Of a stretch of 64,000 nucleotides of DNA, positions 40,624-51,448 are shown one piece after another; positions within the stretch are counted from its first letter, which is position 1; each line of letters starts with the position of its first letter. The position numbers and the translations under genes were made by a program. The notes below the pieces were generated by a model, which made no database searches, was not told the DNA's origin, and saw nothing but the letters and a program-made list of their open reading frames with translations. Where the stretch lies: positions 1 to 64,000 of the forward strand of contig NZ_LLEI02000020.1 of assembly GCF_001399455.2 (NCBI RefSeq). Reading direction: 5' to 3'. The DNA is from Vibrio bivalvicida (GTDB lineage Bacteria > Pseudomonadota > Gammaproteobacteria > Enterobacterales > Vibrionaceae).

Positions 40624-41703
40624 CTAGTGACTTTCTAGATAGGCTTTTGAAGAGATATCGGTCCATGCACGTACTTTAGTTAAGTACTGTTTTTGTGACT
40701 CAATGATCTCTTTCGCTAATGCGTCGCTGCTGGCTTGCTGTTCAAGTAATTCGGCGGTTGCTGTTTGCATCGCTTTTAACACTTCTGGTGGGAAATCTCT
40801 TACCTTTATATTTGGATACTCAGCACTCATCGTCGCCCAGCTGTTGGCGTTAGCATCGACAGCCTGAGTATACATATCAAATGCAGCCACTCTGAATGCG
40901 GTTTCTAAGATCGTTTGTAGATCTTTAGGCAGTGAATCCCACTTCTTTTTGTTGACTAAGAATTGAGTCTCTGAACCAGGTTCGTGCCAAGCAGTATAGT
41001 AATATGGGGCGATTTTTTGAAAGCCCATTCTAAGATCAAATGCAGGACCAACCCATTCCAGTGCGTCAATAGTACCTCTTTCTAATGATGTATACAGTTC
41101 ACCGGGAGCGATATTGGTTGGTTTGGCGCCTACTTTTGCCATCACTTCACCAGCAAAACCAGGAATACGGATTTTGAGACCTTTGAGATCTTCTACTGAA
41201 TTGATCTCCTTTTTAAACCAGCCACCCATTTGGATATCGGAGTTACCACCGGGGAAGGAGAGAAGGTTATGTGGAGCGTAGACTTTTTCCATTAGCTCCA
41301 TACCGCCACCGCGATAAAACCACGCATATTGCTCGGTAGAGATCATGCCAAATGGCATAGAGGAGAAGTATAACGTGTTGGGTACTTTACCTTTCCAATA
41401 GTAGGAGCTTGAATGACCAAGATCGTATTGCCCAGATTTGACCATATCGAAAATTCCTAATGGCGCTTTATGCTTATTAGCGGAATCAATGCGGATTTTA
41501 AGACGACCGTTAGACATCTGTTCGGCAAGCTTTGCCATGTTTTTGGTTGCATCACCCAGAATGGGTGTGTTTGGGCCCCAAGTTTCGGCGAGTTTTAAGC
41601 GATAAACTTTCTCTGCGGCGATCACGGAAAAAGAGCTGATAGCAAGAGTGAGAGTGAGCGTTCCTGCTGCTAGTGAGCGCAGTATCTGCTTTGATGGCAA
41701 CAT
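40624..41703 (-). CDS. TRAP transporter substrate-binding protein (DctP/TakP family)
   Basis: A 359-residue periplasmic binding protein with a signal peptide (ending SVIAA). The family pattern is seen in YRLKLAETWGPNTPI, LKIRIPGFAGEV and DALEWVGPAFD; the last recalls TakP-type proteins that bind 2-oxoacids. No membrane subunits (DctQ/DctM) lie beside it: the gene is followed by the glmS terminator and preceded by an acyltransferase gene. Its pump must be encoded elsewhere. Substrate is inferred only. Confidence 0.85.
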   Translation of the reverse strand: MLPSKQILRSLAAGTLTLTLAISSFSVIAAEKVYRLKLAETWGPNTPILGDATKNMAKLAEQMSNGRLKIRIDSANKHKAPLGIFDMVKSGQYDLGHSSSYYWKGKVPNTLYFSSMPFGMISTEQYAWFYRGGGMELMEKVYAPHNLLSFPGGNSDIQMGGWFKKEINSVEDLKGLKIRIPGFAGEVMAKVGAKPTNIAPGELYTSLERGTIDALEWVGPAFDLRMGFQKIAPYYYTAWHEPGSETQFLVNKKKWDSLPKDLQTILETAFRVAAFDMYTQAVDANANSWATMSAEYPNIKVRDFPPEVLKAMQTATAELLEQQASSDALAKEIIESQKQYLTKVRAWTDISSKAYLESH

Positions 41704-41973
41704 AGCTAGGCGACTTCCTTATTGTGGTGTTTTGTTATCTCACCTAGCTTTTATCTTGTTGTTTTTTTCGTCAATCTCATTTTTAACTGATCCTGAACGT
41801 AATTTTGGTTTTCTATCTCTATTAATATGTTACCAGCCAGTTTATTTCCCTAGACGTAAAGGTCGCTTCTATTGTAATCGAGCGAATAGTGAGGTGTTGT
41901 AAGCAGATAATCTGGATAACAAAAGTGCTGCCTTGGTCACGCAGCACTTAGGGAATAGGGAGGTGATGATTTT

Positions 41974-43731
41974 CTAGATCTCAATATAATGGGATTTTAA
42001 GTAAGCCTCAGCTTGGTTAGCACCCATATATCTCGCTAAGGTTTTGAGTGGTACATCTCTTAGATCAACCATGATCAAGCCATCAAGTGCGTTATTAAAA
42101 GCTGGATCAACATTAAAGGATACTAGCTTTCCATTTAACCCAAGGTATTGCCTCAATAAAACAGGCACGCCTTTGCCTTCATCAATTCTGGCAATCACTC
42201 GCGACAAAAGTTGTAGGTCTGCTAGGGCGGTGAGCATGCTAGTGTTCCAGTTTTGATTGGTACTTGGTAATGGATTGGATGGGGTGACAAACTCGGCCTT
42301 TTGGGCGTCATAGTGATGGAGCGTCATCGTTTGTGCAAGAAGTTGTCTCGCTTGGTCGCTGTAGTCGTTACTGATACTCACAGGTCCAAATAAGTGAGTA
42401 TATTCTGGGTGCTTCTGAACATATGCTGCGATTCCTTTCCAAAGCAACAGCAACGGAGCCATGCTTTTTTGATACTTCTCATCGATCACTGAACGCCCCA
42501 TTTCTATTGATTTACCCATAGTGTCGATAAAAGGCTGCTCAAAGTTAAACAAGGTTCGTGAATACAAGCCCTTAATTCCGTGTTTACTAATGAGTTTATC
42601 GACCAATCCGAGACGATAAGCGCCAACTAGACACCGATTATCCCGATCCCAGATAAACAGATGTAAATAATCACGATCAAACTCATCGAGATCAAGATCT
42701 AGGCCTGTTCCTTCACCGACTTGGCGAAAATTGTGCTCTCTGAGTCGCCCTATTTCATGCATTAACGATGGGATATGATCGGCTGTAGTGCAGTAAACAT
42801 CAAATTCTGCGCTTGAAAGCATTAAATGATCTTTGGGCAAGCCATCTAGATCCGCTTCAATATCTTTAATTGGTAGTGGTTCGGCAATTGGTAAAACAGA
42901 GCCAGAGTGAGAAAGCTGGTGTTGAATGAGTGTACTACTTTGCAAAAGGTAGGTGTTTAACCTGAGGTAATTGACGATCTGTGTATCGGTGAGACCGTTC
43001 ACTTCTTTATACTTAATTGCTGAGCCGATAGAGATCTGAATTTGCTGGTTTGATTTATTGAGTAGCTCTCGGCCAAGCATCAAGGTACGTAATAGTGGGT
43101 GTACTTTACCTGCAAGATAAAAGCGTTGTGAGTTCTGACCGTCAATAAAGGTGGGAATAGTTGTTGCGCGAGCCTTGCGGATCAAACTGCTGACGGAGCG
43201 GCTCCACTCTTTATCTTCAAGACGAAGTGCTTTCCTATCCACAAGCTGTGATACTTCTCCGGCAGGAAACAGTAATAATAGCCCGCCTTCACTTAAATGC
43301 TGGTGTGCTTTTCGAAGGGCTTTTAGATTGGCTTTATGCGCATTCTGTCCTTCGAATACATCGACGCCAATAAAGAGCTCATCAAGTTCAGGAACCGTTT
43401 TTAGGTATTGATTGGCTAGGATCTGAACATCACTTCTTATTTGAAGGAGCAGCTCGGCAAGAATCACGCCCTCGACACAACCTAGCGGATGGTTGGCGAC
43501 AATCACAGTAGAACCCGATTGTGGAATATGGCTTAGCGAACCTTTGCACACCTGGTAGTCAATACCGAGTACTTCAAGAGTGAAGCGAAGAAAGGCTTGA
43601 GTATTACAGCCAGCAGGGCGCTGAGCATAAAATTTATCGAGCTTATTGAGACCAGTTGCCCATTCAGTAAAGCTCTCTCCTAAGCGAAATGGGGTTTTTT
43701 TCGGTAAACGAAACGGACTAGAAACTTCCAT
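41974..43731 (-). CDS. olsF: Two-domain acyltransferase, OlsF-like ornithine-lipid synthase
   Basis: A 585-residue protein. The N-terminal half (about 60–260) is a PlsC-type acyltransferase, with the HP motif NHPLGCVEG and FPAGEVS. The C-terminal half (about 300–490) is a GNAT/OlsB-type N-acyltransferase domain with LHLFIWDRDNRCLVGAYRL and FEMGRSVI-like signature EMGRSVIDEKYQ. This fusion is that of OlsF, which makes phosphorus-free ornithine lipids by acylating ornithine twice. The order PlsC-like then OlsB-like matches. Substrate is inferred. The gene stands alone. Confidence 0.75.
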   Translation of the reverse strand: MEVSSPFRLPKKTPFRLGESFTEWATGLNKLDKFYAQRPAGCNTQAFLRFTLEVLGIDYQVCKGSLSHIPQSGSTVIVANHPLGCVEGVILAELLLQIRSDVQILANQYLKTVPELDELFIGVDVFEGQNAHKANLKALRKAHQHLSEGGLLLLFPAGEVSQLVDRKALRLEDKEWSRSVSSLIRKARATTIPTFIDGQNSQRFYLAGKVHPLLRTLMLGRELLNKSNQQIQISIGSAIKYKEVNGLTDTQIVNYLRLNTYLLQSSTLIQHQLSHSGSVLPIAEPLPIKDIEADLDGLPKDHLMLSSAEFDVYCTTADHIPSLMHEIGRLREHNFRQVGEGTGLDLDLDEFDRDYLHLFIWDRDNRCLVGAYRLGLVDKLISKHGIKGLYSRTLFNFEQPFIDTMGKSIEMGRSVIDEKYQKSMAPLLLLWKGIAAYVQKHPEYTHLFGPVSISNDYSDQARQLLAQTMTLHHYDAQKAEFVTPSNPLPSTNQNWNTSMLTALADLQLLSRVIARIDEGKGVPVLLRQYLGLNGKLVSFNVDPAFNNALDGLIMVDLRDVPLKTLARYMGANQAEAYLKSHYIEI

Positions 43732-44131
43732 AGCATCCTCAAAATGGTAGTGGTTCGAAATGAGGATAGGTATGGGATGTTGCAGAAAGGCTTCAGCGAG
43801 ATGAGAGTTAGATGATCACCTTATGACGTTTTGATTACCAAAGGCTAATTAGAGAAGGAATTTGCCAAAGCATGTAACAATGAATTATTTAGGTATTCTA
43901 AAATCCATATTGCTCGCAAAATGTACTGTCGTGATATCAAATCTCAATCTTTAGTGCTAGGTTTAAATTGCGGGTATGGTTATATAGTACGTTAGAGCAC
44001 AAAGACTTGTCGTCTAGTAACCTGTCAAGTTGCCTTCGTTTATGCTGATCTGGAAATCTCTCGTTATTATATAGAGGGAAACGGGAACCACTTGGTTCCC
44101 GTTGTTGTATGTGCGATTTCTGTTTTGCGAG
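43732..44131. other. 400-bp intergenic region with an ispB terminator
   Basis: No gene is seen. Near its right end is an 11-bp stem AACGGGAACCA / TGGTTCCCGTT (44080–44103), which probably ends the minus-strand ispB transcript although the T-run is poor. The rest is AT-rich leader of the OlsF-like gene. Confidence 0.5.
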
Positions 44132-45103
44132 TTAGCTAGTGCGGTGTACTGCCATATGCGCAAGGGTAATCAAAGCTTGCTTGTATTCTGAATCTTCTAA
44201 TACGCTTAATTCAGCAATCGCGTTGTCTGCTTCTTGATAGGCTTTTTGACGAGTGTATTCAAGGGAGCCAGTCTGCTCCATCGCTTCAAGAATTTCGTTC
44301 AAACGTTGCATACCATTGGCTTTTTCAATAGCTTCGCGAATCATTTCGGTCTGTTGTGGAGAACCGTTTTGCATTGCATAGAGAAGAGGAAGGGTTGGCT
44401 TTCCTTCCGCGAGATCATCTCCCACGTTTTTGCCCATCTCTTTGCCATCTGACGTGTAGTCCATCACATCATCAATCAGTTGGAACGCAGTACCGAGATA
44501 TTTACCATAGTTCTGTAAGGCAAGCTCTACTTCTTCAGGGGCTTCATTCAAGATCGCTCCAATTTGAGTAGCGGCTTCGAATAAGCGGGCAGTCTTAGAG
44601 TAGATAACTTGCATGTAACTTTGTTCGGTAGTGTTAGGATCATTGCAGTTCATCAATTGCTGCACTTCACCTTCAGCAATGACGTTTACAGCGTCACTCA
44701 TTAGCTTGAGGATCTTTAATGATCCTAGCTCTGTCATCATTTGAAAGGACCGAGTGTATATAAAGTCACCAACTAATACGCTAGCGGCATTACCGAACGC
44801 CGCATTGGCGGTAGCTTTACCACGGCGCATATCTGATTCATCGACCACATCATCATGCAGCAGCGTCGCGGTATGAATGAATTCAATAAAGGCGGCTGCT
44901 GTTGTGTGAGCCTCTCCTTTGTAGCCCAGCGCTTTCGCTGATAATACAGCTAAAAGAGGGCGTATACGCTTACCACCACCACTAACGATGTAGAAACCCA
45001 GTTGATTGATTAAAGAGACATCAGAGTTGAGCTGAGCGTGAATTGTTTCATTCACTTTTGCCATGTCATCGGCGGTGAGCGCTTGGATAGCTTTAAAATC
45101 CAT
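44132..45103 (-). CDS. ispB: Octaprenyl diphosphate synthase IspB
   Basis: A 323-residue cytoplasmic prenyltransferase that builds the side chain of ubiquinone and menaquinone. Both Asp-rich motifs are present: LLHDDVVDESDMRRG and FQLIDDVMDYTSD. I chose ATG 45103, giving the normal family length; the open frame continues 22 codons upstream without homology. It is divergent from rplU, the standard gammaproteobacterial arrangement. Confidence 0.95.
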   Translation of the reverse strand: MDFKAIQALTADDMAKVNETIHAQLNSDVSLINQLGFYIVSGGGKRIRPLLAVLSAKALGYKGEAHTTAAAFIEFIHTATLLHDDVVDESDMRRGKATANAAFGNAASVLVGDFIYTRSFQMMTELGSLKILKLMSDAVNVIAEGEVQQLMNCNDPNTTEQSYMQVIYSKTARLFEAATQIGAILNEAPEEVELALQNYGKYLGTAFQLIDDVMDYTSDGKEMGKNVGDDLAEGKPTLPLLYAMQNGSPQQTEMIREAIEKANGMQRLNEILEAMEQTGSLEYTRQKAYQEADNAIAELSVLEDSEYKQALITLAHMAVHRTS

Positions 45104-45260
45104 TGTAATTCCGGCTGAAGTTAGAACGAGTAAGGTATTCTTATCTGTTTTAATTGCTGAATAATACACTAAAAAACGTTGATTAATACATGGTTAAAGG
45201 GCATCATCTGGGCACTTTTCATTGGCGATTAGCTTTTCGCCAATTTTTTCAAAATATGGC

Positions 45261-45289
45261 TTGTCATAGGTGCGACCTTTCTGTAGAAT
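45261..45289 (+). promoter_or_regulatory. Probable sigma-70 promoter of rplU–rpmA
   Basis: TTGTCA (45261–45266) and TAGAAT (45284–45289) are 17 bp apart, followed by a GC-rich start region, about 80 bp before the rplU start codon. Confidence 0.65.
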
Positions 45290-45371
45290 CTGCGCCCTAT
45301 TGATGATTAGTTTAGCGCACACCCTTGATGCTCAAATAGCATACGGCTGTGCGGAAAAAGCGGAGTAAGAT

Positions 45372-45683
45372 ATGTACGCTGTTTTCCAATCTGGTGGTAA
45401 ACAACACCGTGTAAGCGAAGGTCAAACCCTTCGTTTAGAGAAATTAGACGTTGAAACTGGCGCAACTGTTGAATTTGATAAAGTTCTTCTTGTTGCTAAC
45501 GGTGAAGAAATTAAAGTAGGTGCTCCTCTAGTAGAGGGCGGTAAAGTAGTTGCTGAAGTTGTACAACACGGTCGTGGCGATAAAGTTAAAATCGTTAAGT
45601 TCCGTCGTCGTAAGCACTCTCGTAAGCAACAAGGTCACCGTCAGTGGTTCACGGAAGTGAAAATCACTGGTATCAACGCTTAA
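45372..45683 (+). CDS. rplU: 50S ribosomal protein L21
   Basis: A 103-residue ribosomal protein, full family length, starting [17 protein letters not shown] and with the basic block [16 protein letters not shown] near the C-terminus. It binds 23S rRNA. First gene of rplU–rpmA, 20 bp ahead of rpmA. Confidence 0.98.
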   Translation: MYAVFQSGGKQHRVSEGQTLRLEKLDVETGATVEFDKVLLVANGEEIKVGAPLVEGGKVVAEVVQHGRGDKVKIVKFRRRKHSRKQQGHRQWFTEVKITGINA

Positions 45684-45703
45684 TCGATTAGGAGAGTTTA
45701 ACA

Positions 45704-45961
45704 ATGGCACACAAAAAAGCTGGTGGTTCTACTCGTAACGGCCGCGATTCAGAAAGCAAACGTCTAGGTGTTAAGCGTTTCGGTGGTGAATCTGTTCTTG
45801 CAGGTAACATCATCGTTCGTCAACGTGGTACTAAGTTCCACGCTGGTACTAACGTAGGCATCGGTAAAGACCACACTCTATTCGCTCTTACTGAAGGTAA
45901 AGTGAAGTTCGAAGTGAAAGGTCCTAAAAACCGTAAATTCGTTAGCATCGAAGCTGAGTAA
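45704..45961 (+). CDS. rpmA: 50S ribosomal protein L27
   Basis: An 85-residue ribosomal protein with the hallmark N-terminus [16 protein letters not shown], whose tail reaches the peptidyl-transferase centre. There is no N-terminal extension of the type cleaved in Firmicutes. Followed by a strong terminator. Confidence 0.98.
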   Translation: MAHKKAGGSTRNGRDSESKRLGVKRFGGESVLAGNIIVRQRGTKFHAGTNVGIGKDHTLFALTEGKVKFEVKGPKNRKFVSIEAE

Positions 45962-46006
45962 TTAAACCTAGTTTAATTACTCTATTAGCTTTCAAGCTGA
46001 ATTCAA

Positions 46007-46034
46007 AAGCCCTGCCGATTCGGCGGGGTTTTTT
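46007..46034 (+). terminator. Terminator of rplU–rpmA
   Basis: A GC-rich stem around CCCTGCCG / CGGCGGGG with a 3-nt loop, followed by TTTTTTA, about 50 bp after rpmA. Confidence 0.85.
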
Positions 46035-46245
46035 ATTTATGGTGCCAAACAGTTGCTTGGAAAAAGGAATAGATACTAAGGCACTTTGAAAAAAGTCCCT
46101 CATTATATATTCCTAAGTGGCAGAACGGTCTCAGTTTACGGGTGATCGATCTGAAATTGGAATCTGCTAGAATTTATATCATTCGGTCATGTACTGAGAT
46201 GATATTTGCAACGCAGCTACGACAAGTAGCACAAGGGCGGAGTAA

Positions 46246-47421
<1,176 letters not shown>

Positions 47422-47438
47422 CAGTACATAAAATTCAT

Positions 47439-47465
47439 AGCCGCAATATCTATTGCGGCTTTTTT
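47439..47465 (+). terminator. Terminator of obgE
   Basis: A 9-bp perfect stem (AGCCGCAAT / ATTGCGGCT) with a 4-nt loop followed by TTTTT. Confidence 0.9.
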
Positions 47466-47536
47466 GTGTCTAAATCAAATCATGCCTGAGCATTTGTCTG
47501 CAAAATAGGTGCATTCTAAAGGAGTAGGATAGAATC

Positions 47537-48304
47537 ATGGCATCCAAACAACGAGCCGTTTCTCGTTTAATCGCCCAAGCTGGGCAAATGCTTTTGGCTC
47601 ATGGTGCTGAAAGTACGTTGGTTGGCGATCTTATGCGTCGCTTCGGCTTCGCCGCCGGAATGAATGAAGTCGAAGTTTCACTATCAGCCAGTTCATTGGT
47701 GGTCACCACGGTTTATCAAGAGCACTGCATTACAACTGCTCGCCGTTGCCCTGATCGAGGCATCAACATGCAGGCAATTACGCAGGTACAACGAATCTGC
47801 ATTATGCTCGAACGTGGTATTATCGACTATTCTATGGCGCAGCAGCAGCTTGATAAGATTAGTCCTGAGCGTTACAACCGTTGGTTGGTAGTGTTTATGA
47901 TTGGATTGTCATGTGCCGCATTTAGCCGTTTGGCCGGGGGAGATTGGGTTGTGTTTACTATGACCTTTATTGCCTCTTCGGTTGGTATGGTGGTTAGACA
48001 GGAAATTGGCCATCGCCACTTCAATCCATTGATGAATTTTACTGCTACGGCATTTGTGACCACTGTTGTTTCAGCACAAGCCGTTATCTATGAACTGGGT
48101 AACTCTCCTTCACTGGTAATGGCCTCCTCCGTTCTGATGCTCGTCCCTGGTTTTCCTTTGATCAACTCTGTAGCGGATATGCTCAAAGGCTACATCAATA
48201 TGGGTATAGCACGCTTTGTTATGGCCAGTTTACTGACATTGGCGACAAGTCTGGGTATCGTCGCAGCGATGAGCTTGGTTGGTGTTTGGGGGTGGGTGGC
48301 ATGA
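47537..48304 (+). CDS. ThrE-family exporter, N-terminal-type subunit (DUF1212, YjjP-like)
   Basis: A 255-residue inner-membrane protein with a cytoplasmic N-terminal domain (about 1–110, containing HGAESTLVGDLMRRFG and NEVEVSLSASSL) and five hydrophobic helices. It matches the first half of threonine/serine exporters of the ThrE type; in many gammaproteobacteria the exporter is split into two genes (YjjP/YjjB). The next gene supplies the second half and overlaps this one by 4 bp (ATGA). Substrate (small amino or organic acids) is inferred. Confidence 0.85.
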   Translation: MASKQRAVSRLIAQAGQMLLAHGAESTLVGDLMRRFGFAAGMNEVEVSLSASSLVVTTVYQEHCITTARRCPDRGINMQAITQVQRICIMLERGIIDYSMAQQQLDKISPERYNRWLVVFMIGLSCAAFSRLAGGDWVVFTMTFIASSVGMVVRQEIGHRHFNPLMNFTATAFVTTVVSAQAVIYELGNSPSLVMASSVLMLVPGFPLINSVADMLKGYINMGIARFVMASLLTLATSLGIVAAMSLVGVWGWVA

Positions 48305-48774
48305 TCTCATTGGATCTTTTACTAGGCTTGCTCAATGACATGCTGTTTGCTGCTATCCCCGCAGTTGGTTTTGCATTAGTGTTCAATGTTCCACACAAGG
48401 CCTTAATCTATTGTACATTAGGCGGTGCTATTGGTCATGGCTCGCGTTACTTGATGATGCATTTCGGTATTCCCATTGAGTGGGCAACTTTCTTCGCGGC
48501 AATAATCGTTAGTATGGTCGGTATTCATTGGTCGGCACGCTTTTTAGCACACCCGAAAGTGTTTACCGTTGCTGCGCTAATTCCTATGGTTCCAGGTGTC
48601 TTCGCCTTTAAAGCTATGATTGCCTTGGTAGAGCTTAACCATAGAGGTTACAGTCCTGAGCTCGTCGCTATGTTGATGGAGAATTTCCTCAAAGCGATGT
48701 TTATTATTGCTGGACTCGCTGTTGGCTTAGCTATGCCGGGCTTGCTATTCTATCGCCGTAAACCCATTGTATAG
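48301..48774 (+). CDS. ThrE-family exporter, C-terminal-type subunit (DUF3815, YjjB-like)
   Basis: A 157-residue protein of four to five hydrophobic helices, corresponding to the second half of ThrE-type exporters. The phrase LIPMVPGVFAFKAM matches the conserved loop of this domain. I chose ATG 48301, overlapping the stop of the upstream subunit, rather than an in-frame ATG five codons earlier. The two proteins should assemble into one exporter. Confidence 0.85.
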   Translation: MISLDLLLGLLNDMLFAAIPAVGFALVFNVPHKALIYCTLGGAIGHGSRYLMMHFGIPIEWATFFAAIIVSMVGIHWSARFLAHPKVFTVAALIPMVPGVFAFKAMIALVELNHRGYSPELVAMLMENFLKAMFIIAGLAVGLAMPGLLFYRRKPIV

Positions 48775-48791
48775 AACCTTAGGAGTAGTGA

Positions 48792-49277
48792 ATGATCATT
48801 AGTATGGTCGCCGCAATGGCACAGGATCGAATTATCGGAAAAGACAATCAAATGCCGTGGCACCTTCCTGCTGATTTCGCTTGGTTTAAGCGCTGTACTA
48901 TGGGGAAACCTGTAGTAATGGGACGTAAAACCTACGATTCGATTGGGCGCCCGCTGCCAGGTAGGAAGAATATTGTGATCAGCCGTGATACATCTCTAGT
49001 GATTGAAGGCGTTACTACAGTAACTTCTATTGAAGAAGCACTACAAACCGCTGGAGGTGTGGAGGAGGTAATGATTATTGGTGGTGGAACCATCTATCAA
49101 GCTTGCCTACCGTATGTACATAAGCTTTACGTAACTTACATCGAAGCACAAGTTGAAGGCGATACTCAGTTCCCAGCATGGAGTGATGAGTTTTCTGAAA
49201 TCTACTCTGAAAGCTATGCTGCGGACGAGAAGAATGCTTATGATATGCGTTTTGTAGTTTTGGAGAGGAAGAACTAA
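48792..49277 (+). CDS. folA: Dihydrofolate reductase
   Basis: A 161-residue enzyme reducing dihydrofolate with NADPH. It shows MPWHLPADFAWFKRCTMGKP (substrate and cofactor region, residues about 20–40), VMGRKTYDSIGRPLPGR, and IIGGGTIY. Length and motifs are those of chromosomal FolA, not of a plasmid dfr gene. It begins 17 bp after the exporter gene with AGGAG as ribosome binding site. Confidence 0.97.
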   Translation: MIISMVAAMAQDRIIGKDNQMPWHLPADFAWFKRCTMGKPVVMGRKTYDSIGRPLPGRKNIVISRDTSLVIEGVTTVTSIEEALQTAGGVEEVMIIGGGTIYQACLPYVHKLYVTYIEAQVEGDTQFPAWSDEFSEIYSESYAADEKNAYDMRFVVLERKN

Positions 49278-49295
49278 GTTCACGTCAATACTACG

Positions 49296-49370
49296 GAAAA
49301 CTAGAGTTGATTTCTACAGCTGACACAATTCTAGTTTTCTAGTTTTCTAGTTTTCTAGTTTTCTAGTTTT
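49296..49370. repeat. Stem-loop with an expanded 8-bp tandem repeat between folA and apaH
   Basis: A 14-bp inverted repeat (49296–49309 with 49326–49339) forms a stem-loop between the convergent genes. Its right arm runs into five perfect copies of CTAGTTTT (49331–49370), which continue into the apaH 3' end. The stem-loop is a plausible bidirectional terminator; the repeat is most likely slipped-strand expansion of one arm. Confidence 0.7.
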
Positions 49371-50176
49371 CTATCTAACGCTTTTTGGGTGAAAAACTGC
49401 TTATCTTCCCAGCGCAGCATAGTCAGATGACCGCCCCAGACACAGCCAGTATCAAGGCCAATCACCTCTTCCCCTTCATAACCTTCAAGCGCCGCCCAGT
49501 GACCAAAAAGCACTGTTTTTTCAAGTAAGACACGGCTTTTAACGTTAAACCAAGGAACGAGTTTAGCGCTGTTGATTTCATTTGGAGGGAGTTTACATTC
49601 CATATCCAATCTGCCATCAGTAAAGCAGAAACGCATCCGGGTAAATGCGTTGATAATATAGCGATAACGCTCGATACCGTGTAAAGAGCTAGTCCAAAGA
49701 TCGGGCTGATTGGAATACATGTTTTCAATTAGCCAAGGCCAATCGTCACTATGTAGGATTGCCTCGACTTCTTTGGCTGCGTGACGGGCTTGCTCCAAAG
49801 ACCATTGCGGAGAAATACCGGCGTGGCACATGATGAACTCATTATGTTCAACGAGCAGAGGTTGCTGTCGTAACCAATCAAGCAGTTCTTGTTTATCATC
49901 AGCTTTAAAAATTGGCGCGGTCTTGTCTTTGTTCTTGATTTTGAACAACCCTAAAGAGACAGCTAGAAGGTGTAAGTCATGGTTACCTAAGATCACTTTG
50001 GCCGCATCACCCAAAGATCGAACAAAACGCAATACTTGTAAAGACTTTGGCCCTCTAGCGACCAAGTCTCCAGCAATCCATAAAGTGTCTTGTTTCGAGT
50101 CGAAGTCGACTTTATCTAACAGTAATAGCAGTTCATCAAGACAACCTTGTAGATCGCCGACAATGTATGTTGCCAC
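49355..50176 (-). CDS. apaH: Diadenosine tetraphosphatase ApaH
   Basis: A 273-residue metallophosphatase that splits Ap4A symmetrically into two ADP. Metal-binding motifs are visible: GDLQGC (7–12), GDLVARGP, and GNHDLHL. It is the last gene of the lptD–surA–pdxA–rsmA–apaG–apaH run. Its final codons (RKLEN) lie in the CTAGTTTT repeat described for this region. Confidence 0.96.
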   Translation of the reverse strand: MATYIVGDLQGCLDELLLLLDKVDFDSKQDTLWIAGDLVARGPKSLQVLRFVRSLGDAAKVILGNHDLHLLAVSLGLFKIKNKDKTAPIFKADDKQELLDWLRQQPLLVEHNEFIMCHAGISPQWSLEQARHAAKEVEAILHSDDWPWLIENMYSNQPDLWTSSLHGIERYRYIINAFTRMRFCFTDGRLDMECKLPPNEINSAKLVPWFNVKSRVLLEKTVLFGHWAALEGYEGEEVIGLDTGCVWGGHLTMLRWEDKQFFTQKALDRKLEN

Positions 50177-50185
50177 GGTTGTACC

Positions 50186-50563
50186 TTAATTAAGAATGTT
50201 GGGGATAGCGAGTCTAAAGGGGTCAATTTCAGCGATGAACTCGCTGCCATTTTCGTCATGCATGATGTACTGTCCCTGCATTACACCTACTGGTGTTTCT
50301 ATAACAGTGCCACTGTTGTAGGTGTACTCATCACTTGCGGAAATAAACGGTTGTTGCCCAACTACACCTTCCCCTTCAATTGTCATTTGTTTCCCATTGG
50401 CATCGGTAATTAACCAGCGTCGGCTGATAAGTTGCACGTTTTGTTGACTAAGATTTTTTATCGTAATGATATAAGCAAAAACGTAACGTTTTGCGTCAGG
50501 TTGAGATTGGTCTGGAATGTATTTGCTGTGGACTTGGACTTTTATACAAGGGGTAGCTTCCAT
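50186..50563 (-). CDS. apaG: ApaG protein
   Basis: A 125-residue protein of the ApaG/DUF525 family with an immunoglobulin-like beta fold; signature stretches include [24 protein letters not shown] and VGQQPFI. It lies 9 bp ahead of apaH and is conserved in this operon, but its molecular function is not established. Confidence 0.96.
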   Translation of the reverse strand: MEATPCIKVQVHSKYIPDQSQPDAKRYVFAYIITIKNLSQQNVQLISRRWLITDANGKQMTIEGEGVVGQQPFISASDEYTYNSGTVIETPVGVMQGQYIMHDENGSEFIAEIDPFRLAIPNILN

Positions 50564-50629
50564 GTAAACTCCTATGCAAAGTCAAAAAGAGTGATAAATC
50601 TGAGATCTATCACTCTTAATATAGTGTGC

Positions 50630-51436
50630 TTATCTGTGTTTTGCGTCTAGCCAGTTTGCCATATCAACAAATTGCTCTAGCGTCAGGTTCTCTGGACGCA
50701 TACTAGGGTTGATGCCCAGCTCTTCTAGTGTTTCTGCGCTCATTAGAGCTTTATAACAGTTACGAACCGTTTTACGACGTTGATTAAAGCCTTCTCGACA
50801 GACGCGATCTAACCACTTTAGGTCATTGACTGGATAAGGGATCTCTTCGTAAGGCACCAAACGCACTACCGCAGAGTCTACTTTTGGTGGCGGAACAAAA
50901 GCGCTTGGCGGTACTTCTAAAACAGGAACGACTTTACAGAAATATTGAGCCATTACAGTAAGACGACCGTATGCTTTAGTGCCAGGGCCAGCAGCTAAGC
51001 GGTTGACCACCTCTTTTTGTAGCATAAAGTGCATATCTTGAACGTCTTTATGGAACTCAAAAAGATGAAACATCAATGGCGTCGAAATGTTGTACGGCAA
51101 GTTTCCAAAGATACGTAGTTTGTTGTTTGGTTTTACCAACTGAGTGAAGTCGAAGCGCATTGCATCACCTTCGTGGATAGTCAGCTTGTCACCTAAATCT
51201 GGGTGGTTGCGTAAACGTTCAGCAAGATCTCGGTCAAGCTCAATAACAGTAAACTTATCAACTTCCTTACCTACTGGTTCGGTAATCGCGCCTAGACCCG
51301 GACCAATTTCAACCAGGTTTTGTCCTGGTTTTGGGTTGATTGCAGAGACAATCCCATCAATGATGTACGGATCATTAAGGAAGTTTTGACCAAAGCGTTT
51401 TCTTGCTTTGTGTCCTAAGTGGACATCGTTTCTCAT
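50630..51436 (-). CDS. rsmA: 16S rRNA dimethyladenosine transferase RsmA (KsgA)
   Basis: A 268-residue S-adenosylmethionine-dependent enzyme that dimethylates two adenines in the 3' terminal helix of 16S rRNA. It shows [10 protein letters not shown] (16–25), [11 protein letters not shown] and the catalytic NLPYNIS. It begins 12 bp after pdxA ends. Confidence 0.97.
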   Translation of the reverse strand: MRNDVHLGHKARKRFGQNFLNDPYIIDGIVSAINPKPGQNLVEIGPGLGAITEPVGKEVDKFTVIELDRDLAERLRNHPDLGDKLTIHEGDAMRFDFTQLVKPNNKLRIFGNLPYNISTPLMFHLFEFHKDVQDMHFMLQKEVVNRLAAGPGTKAYGRLTVMAQYFCKVVPVLEVPPSAFVPPPKVDSAVVRLVPYEEIPYPVNDLKWLDRVCREGFNQRRKTVRNCYKALMSAETLEELGINPSMRPENLTLEQFVDMANWLDAKHR

Positions 51437-51448
51437 AGTATTCTCAAG

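Noticed and set aside
49331..49370. Phase-variable control of ApaH by the 8-bp repeat
   Set aside because: The apaH stop codon is reached within the first repeat units in the reading direction, so copy number does not change the protein.
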